The notes beneath the pieces are model-generated. The model had not been told where the DNA came from. It saw only the letters and a list, made by a program, of their open reading frames with translations, and searched no databases. Positions 1 to 10,137 of a DNA stretch of 64,000 nucleotides are shown piece by piece. Location: the NCBI RefSeq assembly GCF_019649055.1, contig NW_026570229.1:496001-560000 (forward strand), written 5' to 3'. This DNA is from Paramacrobiotus metropolitanus (Eukaryota; Tardigrada; Eutardigrada; Parachela; Macrobiotidae). Each line of letters starts with the position of its first letter. The first letter of the stretch is position 1. The position numbers and the translations under genes are program-made.

Positions 1-59
1 AAACATGAATCTTTCGGTAAACGATCCTAAATTTTGTTCTATGCTTGATCTCCGTCCGC

Positions 60-235
60 CTTGGAAATAATACCGCTCCCGCCCGCTCACACTTTTTCCT
101 CCCCGCCCCGCCCCTCCAAACCCAAAACTTCCGCCCGCTCCCGTCCTTTAAAAAAGCTAGGAGGGGCGGGAACGGCGGAGAATTTCCCCGCTCCGCAAAA
201 ATTCGCCCAAGTCTGATCCCGCTATAAGGAACGAA
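60..235. repeat. GC-rich pyrimidine/purine patch
   Basis: Stretches of CCGCCC/CCCGCTCC on the left face GGGGCGGGAACGGCGG on the right, so the patch can fold back on itself. A similar mix (GCTCCGC, then TTCGCCCAA) recurs near 58690-58770, which suggests a dispersed element. No coding potential was recognised. Confidence 0.3.
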
Positions 236-239
236 TGCG

Positions 240-1079
240 AGACAAACACGAGGAATAAAATGAACGTTTTATTCGGGGTGTGCACAATATACCACAGATG
301 CTGCATGCATTGAAAAATATACGAAAAATATGCGGAGTCTCTGGCTCTGCTAACAACCGAAATGCCAGCCATGCATAACGAACAGAACACACTTCTGGCC
401 CATATCCGTGATGGCCAACGGCGTGACGACGTAATCGTCTACAGGGCAGTCGTACTCTGTGTACGAATATATACGTCGTCCCTGCAGCAAAACACTATAG
501 TCAAATTAAATTAGAAACACGCGATGCTGGGAAGAAAGTACGATGTATGCAAAACTCCGACAACAAAACTTTGATGATGCTGTGTACTGAAGTTATACAA
601 GGAGATGTCAGTCGTTTTTCCATAATTCTTTAAAGTAATTTAAAAACATTGTGAAAATTATAGGCCATCCGTACATTAAATTAGCGCGAACGTTTTGAAA
701 CAAACCGGTACATCAAAAAGTCTCGTTATGAAACATTGTGTCTTGTGTCGTTGAGTTGCAATGTGTCATCCGCAGATAATGGAAATGCATTGAAGATTTG
801 CTTTAAAAAATCACTGTTTCAAATATTTAATGCCGTCCTAGCAAGACGTCGCATTCCAACTACAATTTTAGAATCCAAACAAAGATTAAATATAAAAGAT
901 TATATCGAATTATAATATGAATTTATGATCCAAAGCTTGCGGTAACCGTTAAGAAAATTGATTTGAAAGTACTGTTCGGATTTAACTCTACAGTAGCATT
1001 ACATAAAGCAATTTGATTAGAACATAATCAGCAGGGACAAAAACGTAGAGGTTCCAGTTAAATAAAATTCTGCATGTTA
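240..1079. other. Intergenic, nothing recognised
   Basis: AT-rich DNA with no convincing exon, RNA gene or repeat on either strand. Confidence 0.4.
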
Positions 1080-2056
1080 AGTATTTTAATACTTAAATAT
1101 TTAGGTATTTTAAAGTAAAATGCCAGTTTTCAATGACCTTGTTTTAATAAACAGTTTAAAATTTACGGTATTTTATTTTTCAGATCTACTCAAACACTGT
1201 AATCAGAAATTTTACGTTTACGGTTTACGTGATACAAACTGGTAGAGCTATTGAGGTAGAATTATTAAAAAATATATGTAGAAATGCGATAAATAATTTA
1301 AAAGTATTTAGAATCTTCAAAATATATGCAGAAATGTATCAAGAAATAATTAAATATATTTGAACGTATCGAAAAATACCACTAAGTATATTCAAAGATA
1401 TCTAGAAATATATTTAATATCTAAAATTTAGAAAAATGTAGAAATATTATTAAAAATATTCACAGAAATCATAGAAAATATTGAAAAAAATATTTAGAAA
1501 TATTGAGAAAAATTACCAAATAGTTAAAAGTATTTAGAAATTGTATTATATTTGCATATCACGAGATTATTGACATATCACGAAAGTCACGATACAAAGG
1601 ATGACTTAGCACCTGTCCGTTATTTCCTGTTGCTGTGGTTTAGATGTTGTGCTTCTCATTTAGTTGTTATCTTGTACTTACTAGTCGTAAAACGGTAATA
1701 CTTATAAAGCATTAGCCCGTACTTGGAGACATCCAAAAATATTGAGAAATAGTTGGAAATATTGAAAATATTTCTAAATATTGAGAAATATTTCGAATTT
1801 GTGGAGATATGCATCTGTACAGAAATATCAGAAAACTTAATTCTAAAATAATCAAAAGTATATTCATAATGTGTTAAGACATAATTACAGATAGAAGTAT
1901 ATTTATAACTATCAAAAAATATGTTGAAATATAGTTAAGGATATGTCGAAAAATGTCTAGAATATTTAAAAATATATTTAGGAATATGTAGAAATATAAT
2001 AAGAAATATTAGTGAAAATATTTAGAAAAAATTAAAAATTTTTAGAAATATTCCCG
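1080..2056. repeat. AT-rich degenerate satellite-like repeat
   Basis: About 1 kb is built from loosely repeated units around AGAAATATTTAGAAATATT, with AAATATATTTAGAAATAT variants. A less repetitive block lies at about 1560-1730. Units are too diverged to give an exact period by eye. It behaves as simple or satellite DNA and contains no open frame of note. Confidence 0.6.
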
Positions 2057-2114
2057 GTTTCTACGTCCCCAGCAGTGGCTTGATAAAGCACATCAAACTA
2101 TGCATATAAAATAT

Positions 2115-2480
2115 AAATCGTGGTGGCGACTTGGGGGACGTGGGTCCGAGAACCCCCAGAACTTCAGTTCGACCCAGCACAGGAAACTGTGTATATGTGG
2201 TACATGTCGTAATAACGACCTCGGGACCCAGTTCGAGGTCCCCGAGTACTTCAGTTCGACTCAGCATGTCAAAATGTATAGGAATCACTATGAAAATCGG
2301 TGGCGACCCAAAGGTCACGTGGCGACCTAAAGGTCACTGGTGCTTCTGTTTCATCGAACCCTCAACATGTCTTGAATTAGGCACGAGGGCGAGCCAAGCG
2401 ATTCCTCTTGGTAAGGAAATCTCGGTGGCGACCTCGGGGACCCGGGTTCGAGGTCTCCGAGTACTTCATTTGAACTTCGA
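2115..2480. repeat. Dispersed repeat, three diverged copies
   Basis: A unit reading GGTGGCGACCTCGGGGACC, then GGTTCGAGGTC, then CCGAGTACTTCAGTTCGAC appears at about 2118-2180, 2215-2270 and 2425-2470. The GGTTCGAGG core resembles a tRNA B box, so a SINE-like origin is possible, but no A box or cloverleaf could be assembled. Two AAAGGTCAC words lie inside (2310, 2329). Confidence 0.5.
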
Positions 2481-2605
2481 AAAAATTCCTCCCTCTTTTT
2501 GACCATTTCAAATTTCCTCCCTCCCTCGCTTCAAAAATTCCTCCCTCTTTTTGACCACGCAGAAATTCCTCCCTCTCAAAATTCCTCCCTCTTTTTGACC
2601 CTGGC
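2478..2605. repeat. Short tandem repeat AAATTCCTCCCTCTTTTTGACC
   Basis: Five imperfect copies of a 20-30 bp unit, AAAATTCCTCCCTC followed by TTTTTGACC, lie head to tail. The coding strand is almost pure pyrimidine. No gene is implied. Confidence 0.7.
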
Positions 2606-3025
2606 CCTTGCATTGCTTGCATTTGTTCTCTTTTCAGCAAGAGTTATCGTAATGATATGATCCATATTATAGCCCAAACTGTTCATGCTGACTACTGTTA
2701 AAATATTATGAAAGATACGAGTGCAAAATTCTCATACAGCGGAGACTATCCCATTTTTAATTCATTTTGCGGTAGCAAGGTTTGAGTTTTTATTGAGCTG
2801 GATAGCTACATAAAAATTTGTTACTGAAATTGTGTGCAGACGATGAATGATTTTACACAAAAACTTGAGACAGCTTCCCATTGCTACGGCTAAAGTAGAA
2901 ACCCGGTAGGCATGTTATTACAGGATTTCTCGCATTCGATTTTATCCATGCTCTAATTCATTTTATTTGTCGCGTGTTAGTTGTAGTTTTGCGCCAACAT
3001 CCTTCCGGAAAATCAGCGGCTTACT

Positions 3026-3779
3026 ATGGCGGGGCCAGCGGAAACGGCTGTTATTGCAAGGATGCGGTGTTATTTGTCCGTGTATAACCATCTGGCTAAG
3101 CAAGCTGGTTCTATGAGAAATGTCCTGTTTTCTCCCTTATGCGCAGATGTTGCATTGCTTATGACATATCTGGGCACGAAGAGAGAAATGCGAGAAGAAA
3201 TAGCGAATCTGATGGGGCGCAGTCCCAGGGACACAGCAGAGGAGCTTTCCCAGGACTTGGCGAAAATGAAGAAGCAGGAAGAGGAAGACTGTCTTGCTAT
3301 AGGTAAAACCGTAAAAGTGTTTTATACGGTAAAGTGGTAAAGCAATGAGCTTGTAGAGTTTGACAATTACAGTACCTTCTGCATGAGAAAGTTTTTATAG
3401 TCAAAAGGTGTAGCGGGGTGGCAATAATCATTCTTAATTTGAAAATGGCAGATTAATAGAAGCTGTAGCGATACACGTACAGTACTGAATGCACGTAAAA
3501 CTGTCCGAACAACAATACAGCCGTTTGACCGTTCTGTTGGTTTGTAGGCCAGGAAAACTTTCGGCTTTATACGGCAAACGCGATTGTTCACCCAGTAGGT
3601 GTTCTTGTGAACGAGCAGTACATTGAGGAACTGGACAGACTTTTCGGAGCTGCCTGTTTGACAATTTTCCTCCATACCACGCAGATTTTATCGCGGATCG
3701 ACCATTGATCTTCATAATACGACAAACCAGGACCGGTGCCATCCTTTTTATGGGGCATATTTCCGATCCGTCAGTCTAA
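3026..3779 (+). pseudogene. Serpin pseudogene with core and reactive loop deleted
   Basis: Exon 1 (3026-3302) encodes the serpin N-terminus: NVLFSP near residue 32, then MTYLGTKREMREEI of helix B/C. A phase-1 intron (3303-3547, GT-AG) joins to 3548, which continues with LYTANAIVHP and YIEELDRLFGA, the helix D/strand 2A region. At about 3650 the frame shifts, and 3651-3779 encodes a serpin C-terminus: an FIADRPLIFIIR signature, then TGAILFMGHISDPSV and a stop. About 230 residues, including the breach/shutter core and the whole reactive-centre loop, are missing. It therefore cannot inhibit a protease by the serpin mechanism. No second intron with usable splice sites spans the gap. The match to both family ends is strong; calling it a pseudogene rather than a misassembly is inference. 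Confidence 0.8.
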
Positions 3780-4417
3780 CCTTCTTGTAGCTACTGCAGT
3801 ATGTCATTTACTGTATTAAAAATGCTCCTGATTTTGGCACGTAATGATGGATTTGTGTTTGTGGAAATATATCTTCGGTTAGCATTTTGGTTAGCCTTTT
3901 TATCAGGCAATCTAGCCGGCTGGCATTAGTCATACACCAAAACCGAAAATGAGCATGGCTCGGGTCGATAACATGAACCAGGAAGTCGTTCGTAAACCGC
4001 GCTGCTTTCCGTGCAAAACAGATGACTCATTCGTACAGCACCTTCACAACTCGCCGTTTTTTTCAAGCTTATTGTTGGATTTGTCGACCTGCCTCAAACG
4101 CTTAACGAGATGTCAAATTTCTAATATCTTTTCGAGGAAAAAGATTCTTATAAAGTGCATTCGGTCTCCGAATCTCTGCACCGCACAAAAGCGAACGTAG
4201 TCCTTCAGAGTTTTCGTCATGCGCGGACACCATCCATCGCATAAAATCTCCGTGCTAGACGTAGCAATACTACGTAGCAGCAGCACTACTGCTAGAACAA
4301 ATGACTAATAACTTTGCTAATATCCAACAAACCTGACTACTGCATGATGCATCGCAACAGTTCATCATTGAGACATCATTCCGCTGAAATCCGTGAGTGC
4401 CTCCGGCGCAAGTGAGA
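3780..4417. other. Intergenic, nothing recognised
   Basis: Open frames here have no family signature. The interval separates the serpin relic from the first LRR gene. Confidence 0.4.
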
Positions 4418-4432
4418 AATCACTTGAGCGTC
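4418..4432 (+). promoter_or_regulatory. Shared upstream motif AATCACTTGAGCGTC (copy 1)
   Basis: The 15-mer lies 117 bp before the ATG of the LRR gene at 4535. The identical 15-mer lies 113 bp before the ATG of its paralogue (6133-6147). Flanking sequence is much less similar, so this is either a conserved promoter element or a relic of the duplication. Confidence 0.45.
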
Positions 4433-4534
4433 GTGAGCAGTCAAAAAATTACAGTATAGTGGCAGATAACGAGAAGCGACATCCGCCTACGTATACCTTT
4501 GGTTGTGGCAGCAGTTAACTATCATCACGAGACC

Positions 4535-5720
4535 ATGTGGCGATTACAGCGAAGGTGGCTGCTTTTTCTACCGCTTCTGCTCGGTCTTCCAACCAGCATA
4601 CATGCTATGCTTGAGCCGTGGGATCTTCCCAACTGGGGTGGCTGGGGTAGGTCCCAGACCACAACCTCCTCGCCGGAAGACCTTCGACTGAAATATGGGC
4701 GGCCCTGCATGAACTACGTCCTCTCTGGCTGCAGCGCCAAATGGAAGTACTGTGGATGCGATACACCGGCATTCAACCTCAGCAACATCGCGCCCAACGC
4801 CTCCTCTTTCGAGTTTGGCGACTGGAACGCTTGGATTGATTTCTGCACACCCAGCTGCCTCCTCGATACCTTTACGCCCCTTCCCCACCGTCCCAATCTA
4901 ACAAGCGTGGAATTAACCAATATCTGGGCGGCTCCAGATGATCGGCCCTTTCCCGTCGCCGGCTTCTTGGTCAATCTGCAGTCCACGCTAACCGATTTGC
5001 TGCTTTCTCATATCTACCTGCCTACGATCACGCGGGAGACCTTCGCCGGGTTTCTGACGCTGCGGGGACTGCAACTCCTGGGCAATCGTATGTCAGCCAT
5101 TGACGCTAACGCCTTTACCGCGCTTGGTGAACGGCCGGGCTCGGCCTTGCCCCAACTAAGCACGCTCAATATCAACGCCAACAACATCACCACGCTCGAC
5201 TGGTCGGCGTTTAAGCCGCTGATGAGCAGTGTCAAGGTGAGCAGTTCCATAGTTGTACCGCATTTTTCGATTTAGAACACTGGCTGGACACGTTACGCCA
5301 GAATGTTGGACGGAGCTATCGAGTGCTCATAATTTCATCAATAATTGCTCCACTTATATTGTGATAACGGAGGGTGAAATTAACGGGTCTTGGGTTCGTT
5401 AGAGGATTGTCCTGATCAACAACAACATCCAGCGTATATTTCTCAGCCGCTTCTACGTGTTGCACGGCGTGGAGAGCGTCGACCTGGCGGACAACCACAA
5501 CCTGACCAGCGTGGACAACCGCTTCCTGCGCAGTTTCTCCTCAAAGACCGATCGGCCGCATCTCAACCTCGAGGAAACGGCTCTCTGCTCGTCTGCCATG
5601 CAGTGTCAGCGGATCAGCAAGATTTACGGCCCTTTTGGTGATGGGATTTGCTGCAGCGATTTTGCGTACAGGCAGTCTCCGGCCGAGGCGGGCCTTGGCA
5701 CGACAACCGAAGAGTACTAA
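4535..5720 (+). CDS. Secreted leucine-rich-repeat protein (LRR family member 1)
   Basis: Two exons, 4535-5236 and 5403-5720, are joined by a phase-0 GT-AG intron and give 339 aa. The ATG at 4535 starts a classic signal peptide (basic start, then LLFLPLLLGLP, cleavage near SIHA). A Cys-rich N-terminal block follows (RPC, SGC, KYCGC, DFC, PSC). Then come degenerate LRRs: LTSVELTNI, TFAGFLTLRGLQLLGNRM, LSTLNINANNITTLDWSAF, and after the intron IVLINNNIQRIFLSRFY and VESVDLADNHNLTSV. A C-terminal Cys block (LCSS, QCQR, ICC) closes the domain. No membrane anchor is visible. Several N-x-S/T sites fit secretion. This is the best-preserved plus-strand copy of the family spread over 4.5-21.8 kb. The ligand is unknown; LRR ectodomains usually bind protein or glycan. 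Confidence 0.8.
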
Positions 5721-6132
5721 CACCTTTTTTCAAGTTTTTTTTCGACTCCACAGATTGCGCAGTAGCGTGCCGACAAAATCCGGTTTCGCTAAACTTGTGG
5801 CACTTGTGCGCGCCTTTTCATCACACAAACTAACCATATCCGAATCATTCGGATTGTGATCAAGTTTCAGATAGCCTGTGCGATTACGTTACGTGTTTGA
5901 GTACCGCAAAATTTTCTATAATATTCATTCATCTATAAAACCTATATCGGGCTGGTAACCGTAATTAGGGAGTGGTCCCCAACAATTAGGTTTGGATAGC
6001 ATCAGAAGTGCCTGTAATAGGATAATACTAAAATGGCTATAACCAGCTGATCGAATCAGGACAGTAAATGATGTACGGAGAATCAGCAATGTGCAAACCA
6101 GTCAGCGAGCGCCTCCAGCTAAGAAAACGAAA

Positions 6133-6147
6133 AATCACTTGAGCGTC
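6133..6147 (+). promoter_or_regulatory. Shared upstream motif AATCACTTGAGCGTC (copy 2)
   Basis: Identical to 4418-4432 and at the same distance (113 against 117 bp) from the start codon of the paralogous LRR gene. Confidence 0.45.
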
Positions 6148-6245
6148 TTCGGCGCATGTGTATCATTAGCCATAATAAAATTATTAGTGATAGCGCGCGA
6201 AAAAATCAGCACATACTTGTATTTCCAGCTCTCTCTCGGTAGACG

Positions 6246-7284
6246 ATGTTTCGATTACGGCTAAGCAGGTATCTATGCTACCTGCTTATACTGCCGTTCT
6301 TCCTTGCTCTCATGACCCCTGCGAATTCGCCGCCCAGTTCCGATATCCCCTGGATTCCTCGATTCTGCAAGAGCTTCGTCCAGTCCGGCTGCGGCGACCA
6401 GTGAAAATACTGCGCATGTCATTTACCGGCGATCAATCTGAGCTCCAACGCGCTCAGCACCACCTCGATCACGTTGGGAGATTGGAGCGACTGGAGTGAT
6501 TTCTGCCCACCCAGCTATCTACTGGACACCTTCACACCCATTCTCCACCGTCCCAACCTCACCACCGTGGAACTGGCCAAGATCTGGGTGGCGCCCAACG
6601 ATCGGTCTTCCCGTCGCCGGTTTTTTAGTCTATCTGCAATCGACGCTCAGAGATTTGGAATTGTTGGACGTCTATTTGCCCACGATCACACAGGACACCT
6701 TTGCCCGGTTCGTGGCGCTTCAGCGACTGCATTTAGGGGCCAACCGGATGTCAGCTATCGAGGCTAACGCCTTCTCTGCCCTGGGGGAGCGGTCGGGATC
6801 AGCCGTACCGGAGCTGAATGCGCTTAGTATCAACGCCAATAATATCACAACGCTAGATTGGTCGGCATTTCAACCGCTGATGGGCAGCGTCAAGGTATGG
6901 GCTTTTGCGCAACGCTGTTAGGCTAATGAATATGGCTAAGCATTAATATGATACAGTACAGTAGTAATACGGCTTTGGTGTCGGCAGATGATTGACCTGT
7001 ACAACAACAACATCCAGCGCATTTTCCTCAGCCGTGCCTATGAGGTGCACGGCCTGCAGACAATCAACCTGATTAACAACTTCAACCTGAGCGACGTGGA
7101 CGACCGCTTCCTGCACAGCGTCTCCCCGCACACCGGTCGGCCGAAATTGTATATGACTCAGACACCTCTATGTTCGTCCCCTACCCTATGCCAGCGAATC
7201 CTCAGCATTCACGGCCCGCTTGGCGGTGGGTGCTGCGAGAAGGTCACCGACGCCGACAACCGGAGCTCACGGAAGCGGGAATGA
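6246..7284 (+). pseudogene. LRR family member 2, broken by TGA and a 2-base deletion
   Basis: This is the direct neighbour and paralogue of the 4535 gene. Exon 1 (6246-6894) opens with a signal peptide (FRLRLSRYLCYLLILPFF). After SGCGDQ it meets TGA where the paralogue has TGG in SAKWKYC. Open sequence then continues in the same frame (YCACHLPAINLSS, DWSDFCPPSYLLDTF). Near 6603 the segment matching DDRPFPVAG is two bases short, shifting the frame; the LRRs continue in the new frame (LHLGANRMSAIEANAF). The intron (6895-6987, donor GTATGG) is at the same position as in the paralogue. Exon 2 (6988-7284) is intact: IDLYNNNIQRIFLSR, then Cys pairs and a stop. Two independent lesions argue for a pseudogene rather than sequencing error. 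Confidence 0.75.
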
Positions 7285-8010
7285 TGTAATCTAATGTAAG
7301 CGGTTGACTCGGGTTGAAGTGATATGGCCGAGGGTTCTGAATCCGCTCACCATCAGCGCAGCATCATCGGCTAGATTTCTAAGAATGCTGATTTATGAGA
7401 TCTATAGGATTTTAGTTTCAGTTTTCCTTTCCGACGCACGCGTAATATGTAAACCTGAAAGGCTTTGCTGATTACAGTTAGCAGTTCTAAAACAGTTTGG
7501 TGAGCTTACATCCTTGTCCGAACTATACACAACACAGCCGTAAGCTTCTTCAAAGCGCTAGATTACCGCCAAAGTAACCAAATTAGTATTTGACGGCGCC
7601 CCGACGAACCGTTCCATGTCGCCGACCTTCAAGACAATCTGCAGGCGACGCCGCCGACTCATCTGCTGACCGAAATACTCGAACTGTACTTGACCGAGCA
7701 GACGCAGTAGTGTAGGCTCTTCTGTTAAAAACTATATTCAAAGGAATCACAGCATACTTTCTTTAAAGGAATCTTGCAAAAAAAATTGTAAATTGTAATT
7801 ATAGTATATTTTCTGGTAAACTGATGGTTGAAATTAGTTTCGAAAATGTTAGCATCTTTGAATCACGTTGGAATTATGGAAAACTACTCGAATTAAAGGC
7901 CAAATGCAAAAACAGCACTCCAGGATCAGTCACCGGCTAAGGTTCTTGAATGCTAAAAAGTTTCAATCCATAAAACTGAAAACAAGTTCGAGCTGAAAGC
8001 AGTTCCGTTG
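7285..8010. other. Intergenic, nothing recognised
   Basis: No exon or repeat that I can support. The interval lies between converging genes and presumably includes their 3' UTRs. Confidence 0.4.
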
Positions 8011-8871
8011 CTAAAATGGAATGGCGATATCCAGCATCCCTGCCAAGCGGCCGACGACCTTCTGAAAGGCACTGCGACACATTGGGTTGGGCGCGGTGTA
8101 GTACTCCAGCGTGGAGAAGGCCGACTGTTCCGGTGCTCCTTTCGACAGAACAACACGACCTTTTTGGCAAACGGCAATTAAGGAGCTAGCTGCAGATTGC
8201 TGCTGCGTGGCGACGTCCTCGATAACTGTATTATTCTGCTCGAGCAGATACTTGTGAACGTTATTCAAAATCACTCTGCACCGGAAAATCTGGTTAGTTG
8301 CGAAGACCAACTTCGTCGTGTGACTGGACGAAAAATTGCTGGGCATGAATGTCGCGGTGGTTTCGTTGCAGGTGATGGTTAAGGGCGGTGTATCGGTGCA
8401 GATTTGGAATTCATCAACCCAACGATTGATAGGAACAACCGGTGGTACGATACTGCTATGTAGACTTTGAGGCTTCTGCGTGTAAACAAAGTCCAGGAAG
8501 TGGTGGAGCTTTTCTTGACATGACGGACTTGCATCGCTGTGCATCGTCAGCGCTGTCACATCTGCCGCTTCAGCATCCCAAATATCGACAGTAATGTTTC
8601 CCTTACGGCATACCGCCGCTACTGTGTCCGAAGACTTCTTTGTGGATCGAACGGTTTCAGCCATTTGTAGAATCTTCGTGTGAATGTCGTAAAGAAACAA
8701 GCGGCAGCGGAAACCGTTGGCTACGGAAACGCGAAGGGAGAATGCGTCGCTGCGTGGTAGATCAGGTTCGCTTGTCGACAGCTCTCCGTTATCTCGGCAT
8801 GTAATTTCAACGGGTGGTGTTTCGTAACACGTTGTATTTCTCCCGGGCAATGTTGACTTCGGGCCTAACAA
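8011..8871 (-). CDS. Unknown protein, duplicated five-cysteine module (3' exon)
   Basis: A 286-codon minus-strand frame ends with TAG at 8013-8011. It has no ATG at its 5' edge. A plausible acceptor (CTTGTTAG, then GCCCGAAG) sits at about 8866-8860, so upstream exon(s), including any signal peptide, are missing from this model. The protein contains two copies of a module of about 140 aa. Each starts C-x(3)-TPP-x-x-ITC, goes on to FRCR, then AVC-x-KG, and ends with a further Cys (PSC or PMC). Copies are at about residues 15-130 and 155-275 of the frame. N-glycosylation sites are frequent, suggesting an extracellular protein. I recognise no known family. The paired cysteines make an all-disulfide module plausible. 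It sits tail to tail with the LRR pseudogene at 6246-7284. Confidence 0.6.
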   Translation of the reverse strand: MLGPKSTLPGRNTTCYETPPVEITCRDNGELSTSEPDLPRSDAFSLRVSVANGFRCRLFLYDIHTKILQMAETVRSTKKSSDTVAAVCRKGNITVDIWDAEAADVTALTMHSDASPSCQEKLHHFLDFVYTQKPQSLHSSIVPPVVPINRWVDEFQICTDTPPLTITCNETTATFMPSNFSSSHTTKLVFATNQIFRCRVILNNVHKYLLEQNNTVIEDVATQQQSAASSLIAVCQKGRVVLSKGAPEQSAFSTLEYYTAPNPMCRSAFQKVVGRLAGMLDIAIPF

Positions 8872-9289
8872 GAGAACTATATAAGGGCTGACAGTTGCTT
8901 AGGCAAGGACCCCCAGTACTTGCTCCCGTCAGCTGGATGGTGTTTTTTCGTTGTGGCTGAACTAAACCGCGCCTGATTAAAACATAAGAGCTGCCGCAAC
9001 CATCCTCCAGCCGTTTGACGACAACAAGTACGGATTCATTTTCCCATGCAACTGTCTGCTAATAACGTCACAATGGTGATAAATATGAAAGATACATACG
9101 TACGTACATTTCTTGCAACACATACGCCGCAAGAATACAATATTATTACATAATCATGCAAGGTACAAGTACGTAAGTATTGAAGTGAACTGTCGCTTCC
9201 AAGCATACAGATGTACAAGCACTAGAGTAGTGTTGAAACGAGCGCACCAGTGAATTTGACAAGGGCCACTATTACAGTTTTGCCATAAT
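8872..9289. other. Probable upstream exon/promoter region of the 8011 gene
   Basis: The 5' exon of the minus-strand gene should lie here or further right, but no signal-peptide exon with a matching donor could be fixed. A TTATATAG sequence lies just 5' of the exon (about 8875-8882 on the minus strand). Confidence 0.3.
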
Positions 9290-9700
9290 TATACAGTACC
9301 GTAAAAGCGAATTAGACGCCCTGGGCTTATATTTTTCAAGACCTTCAAGAGGGGGCGTTTATTGCGGGGGTGGGATGCGTTAAATATTTAAAATGAAGAT
9401 CGCGAACAAGACGTTGCAGATTAACTAATAATATTTAATGGAATATCAAGACCTCTGTAGTAAAATGACCATTTTGTGAGTATTAGATATTGTGAAGAAG
9501 TGCAGGTTACCCAGCCTAGGCTGTACCGTGTAGTCTACACAGTGATAAAGCGTATTCCTCGAAATGCATCAGGCGCCCCGGACGACGGGGGGGGGAGTTG
9601 CGTTTAATATTTTCTGGCCCTCAGGAAGGGGCATTTAAAACCGCACGGGGCGTTAATTGCGGGGGGGGGGCGAGTTACTTCGGGTTTTACGCTATTTGCC
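9290..9700. mobile_element. Possible MITE-like element, GC/AT banded
   Basis: The left end reads ACCGTAAAAGCGAATTAGAC. The right end, read in reverse, is AGCGTAAAACCCGAAGTAAC, so the ends are imperfect inverted repeats. Inside are repeated GGGGCGTTTATTGCGGGGG-like and GGGGCGTTAATTGCGGGGG-like blocks and homopolymer G runs. No transposase frame. The target-site duplication is not clear. Confidence 0.4.
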
Positions 9701-10020
9701 AGCAAGGACTTATCAAAAATCCCGACTCACTGATTACTGAATAAAAGGGTAGCTGGTTTTCCAGACTTAAAACACAAATCGATTAAAAGAAAAATCAGCG
9801 GTTCCCCTCCCCTTAACACGGGCCAGTAAAGTTTTCCCTGATCATATCGATATTTGTGCCGGTCATACATTAGTCTTCAAATTGCGGCGTGAGTACTGAG
9901 ATTATTCTTGCAGGAGCATCTGGACTAACATTTCTTGCACAGTTCTTCAGCGATCGTCTAGCTGTATTCTGTGCACACTGAAAAATACTGCTCAAACCGT
10001 ATGGAAAGAGCGTACGTAAG

Positions 10021-10107
10021 TGTGAGATATGCCTCGACCTTGTACAAAGGACAGCGTCGCTAGGGACAAGCGCGCGTCCTTTGTACAAGGTCGAGGCATA
10101 TCTCACA
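10021..10107. repeat. Perfect 32-bp inverted repeat with 23-nt loop
   Basis: Arms 10021-10052 and 10076-10107 are exact reverse complements (left arm begins TGTGAGATATGCCTCGACC). The loop is 10053-10075. The flanks do not continue the symmetry. The structure lies just 3' of the minus-strand LRR gene. It would form a very stable hairpin in RNA from either strand. Confidence 0.85.
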
Positions 10108-10137
10108 GTAAGTAAGCACACTATCGGAGGGCGATCG

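Noticed and set aside
2222-2470. Possible tRNA because of GGTTCGAGG
   Set aside because: No A box, anticodon arm or cloverleaf could be built. Kept only as a dispersed repeat.
3949-4200. 83-residue plus-strand frame before the first LRR gene
   Set aside because: No signal peptide, motif or supporting splice context.
9036-9218. 60-residue minus-strand frame as first exon of the 8011 gene
   Set aside because: It has no suitable donor in the right phase and does not look like a signal peptide followed by a Cys module.
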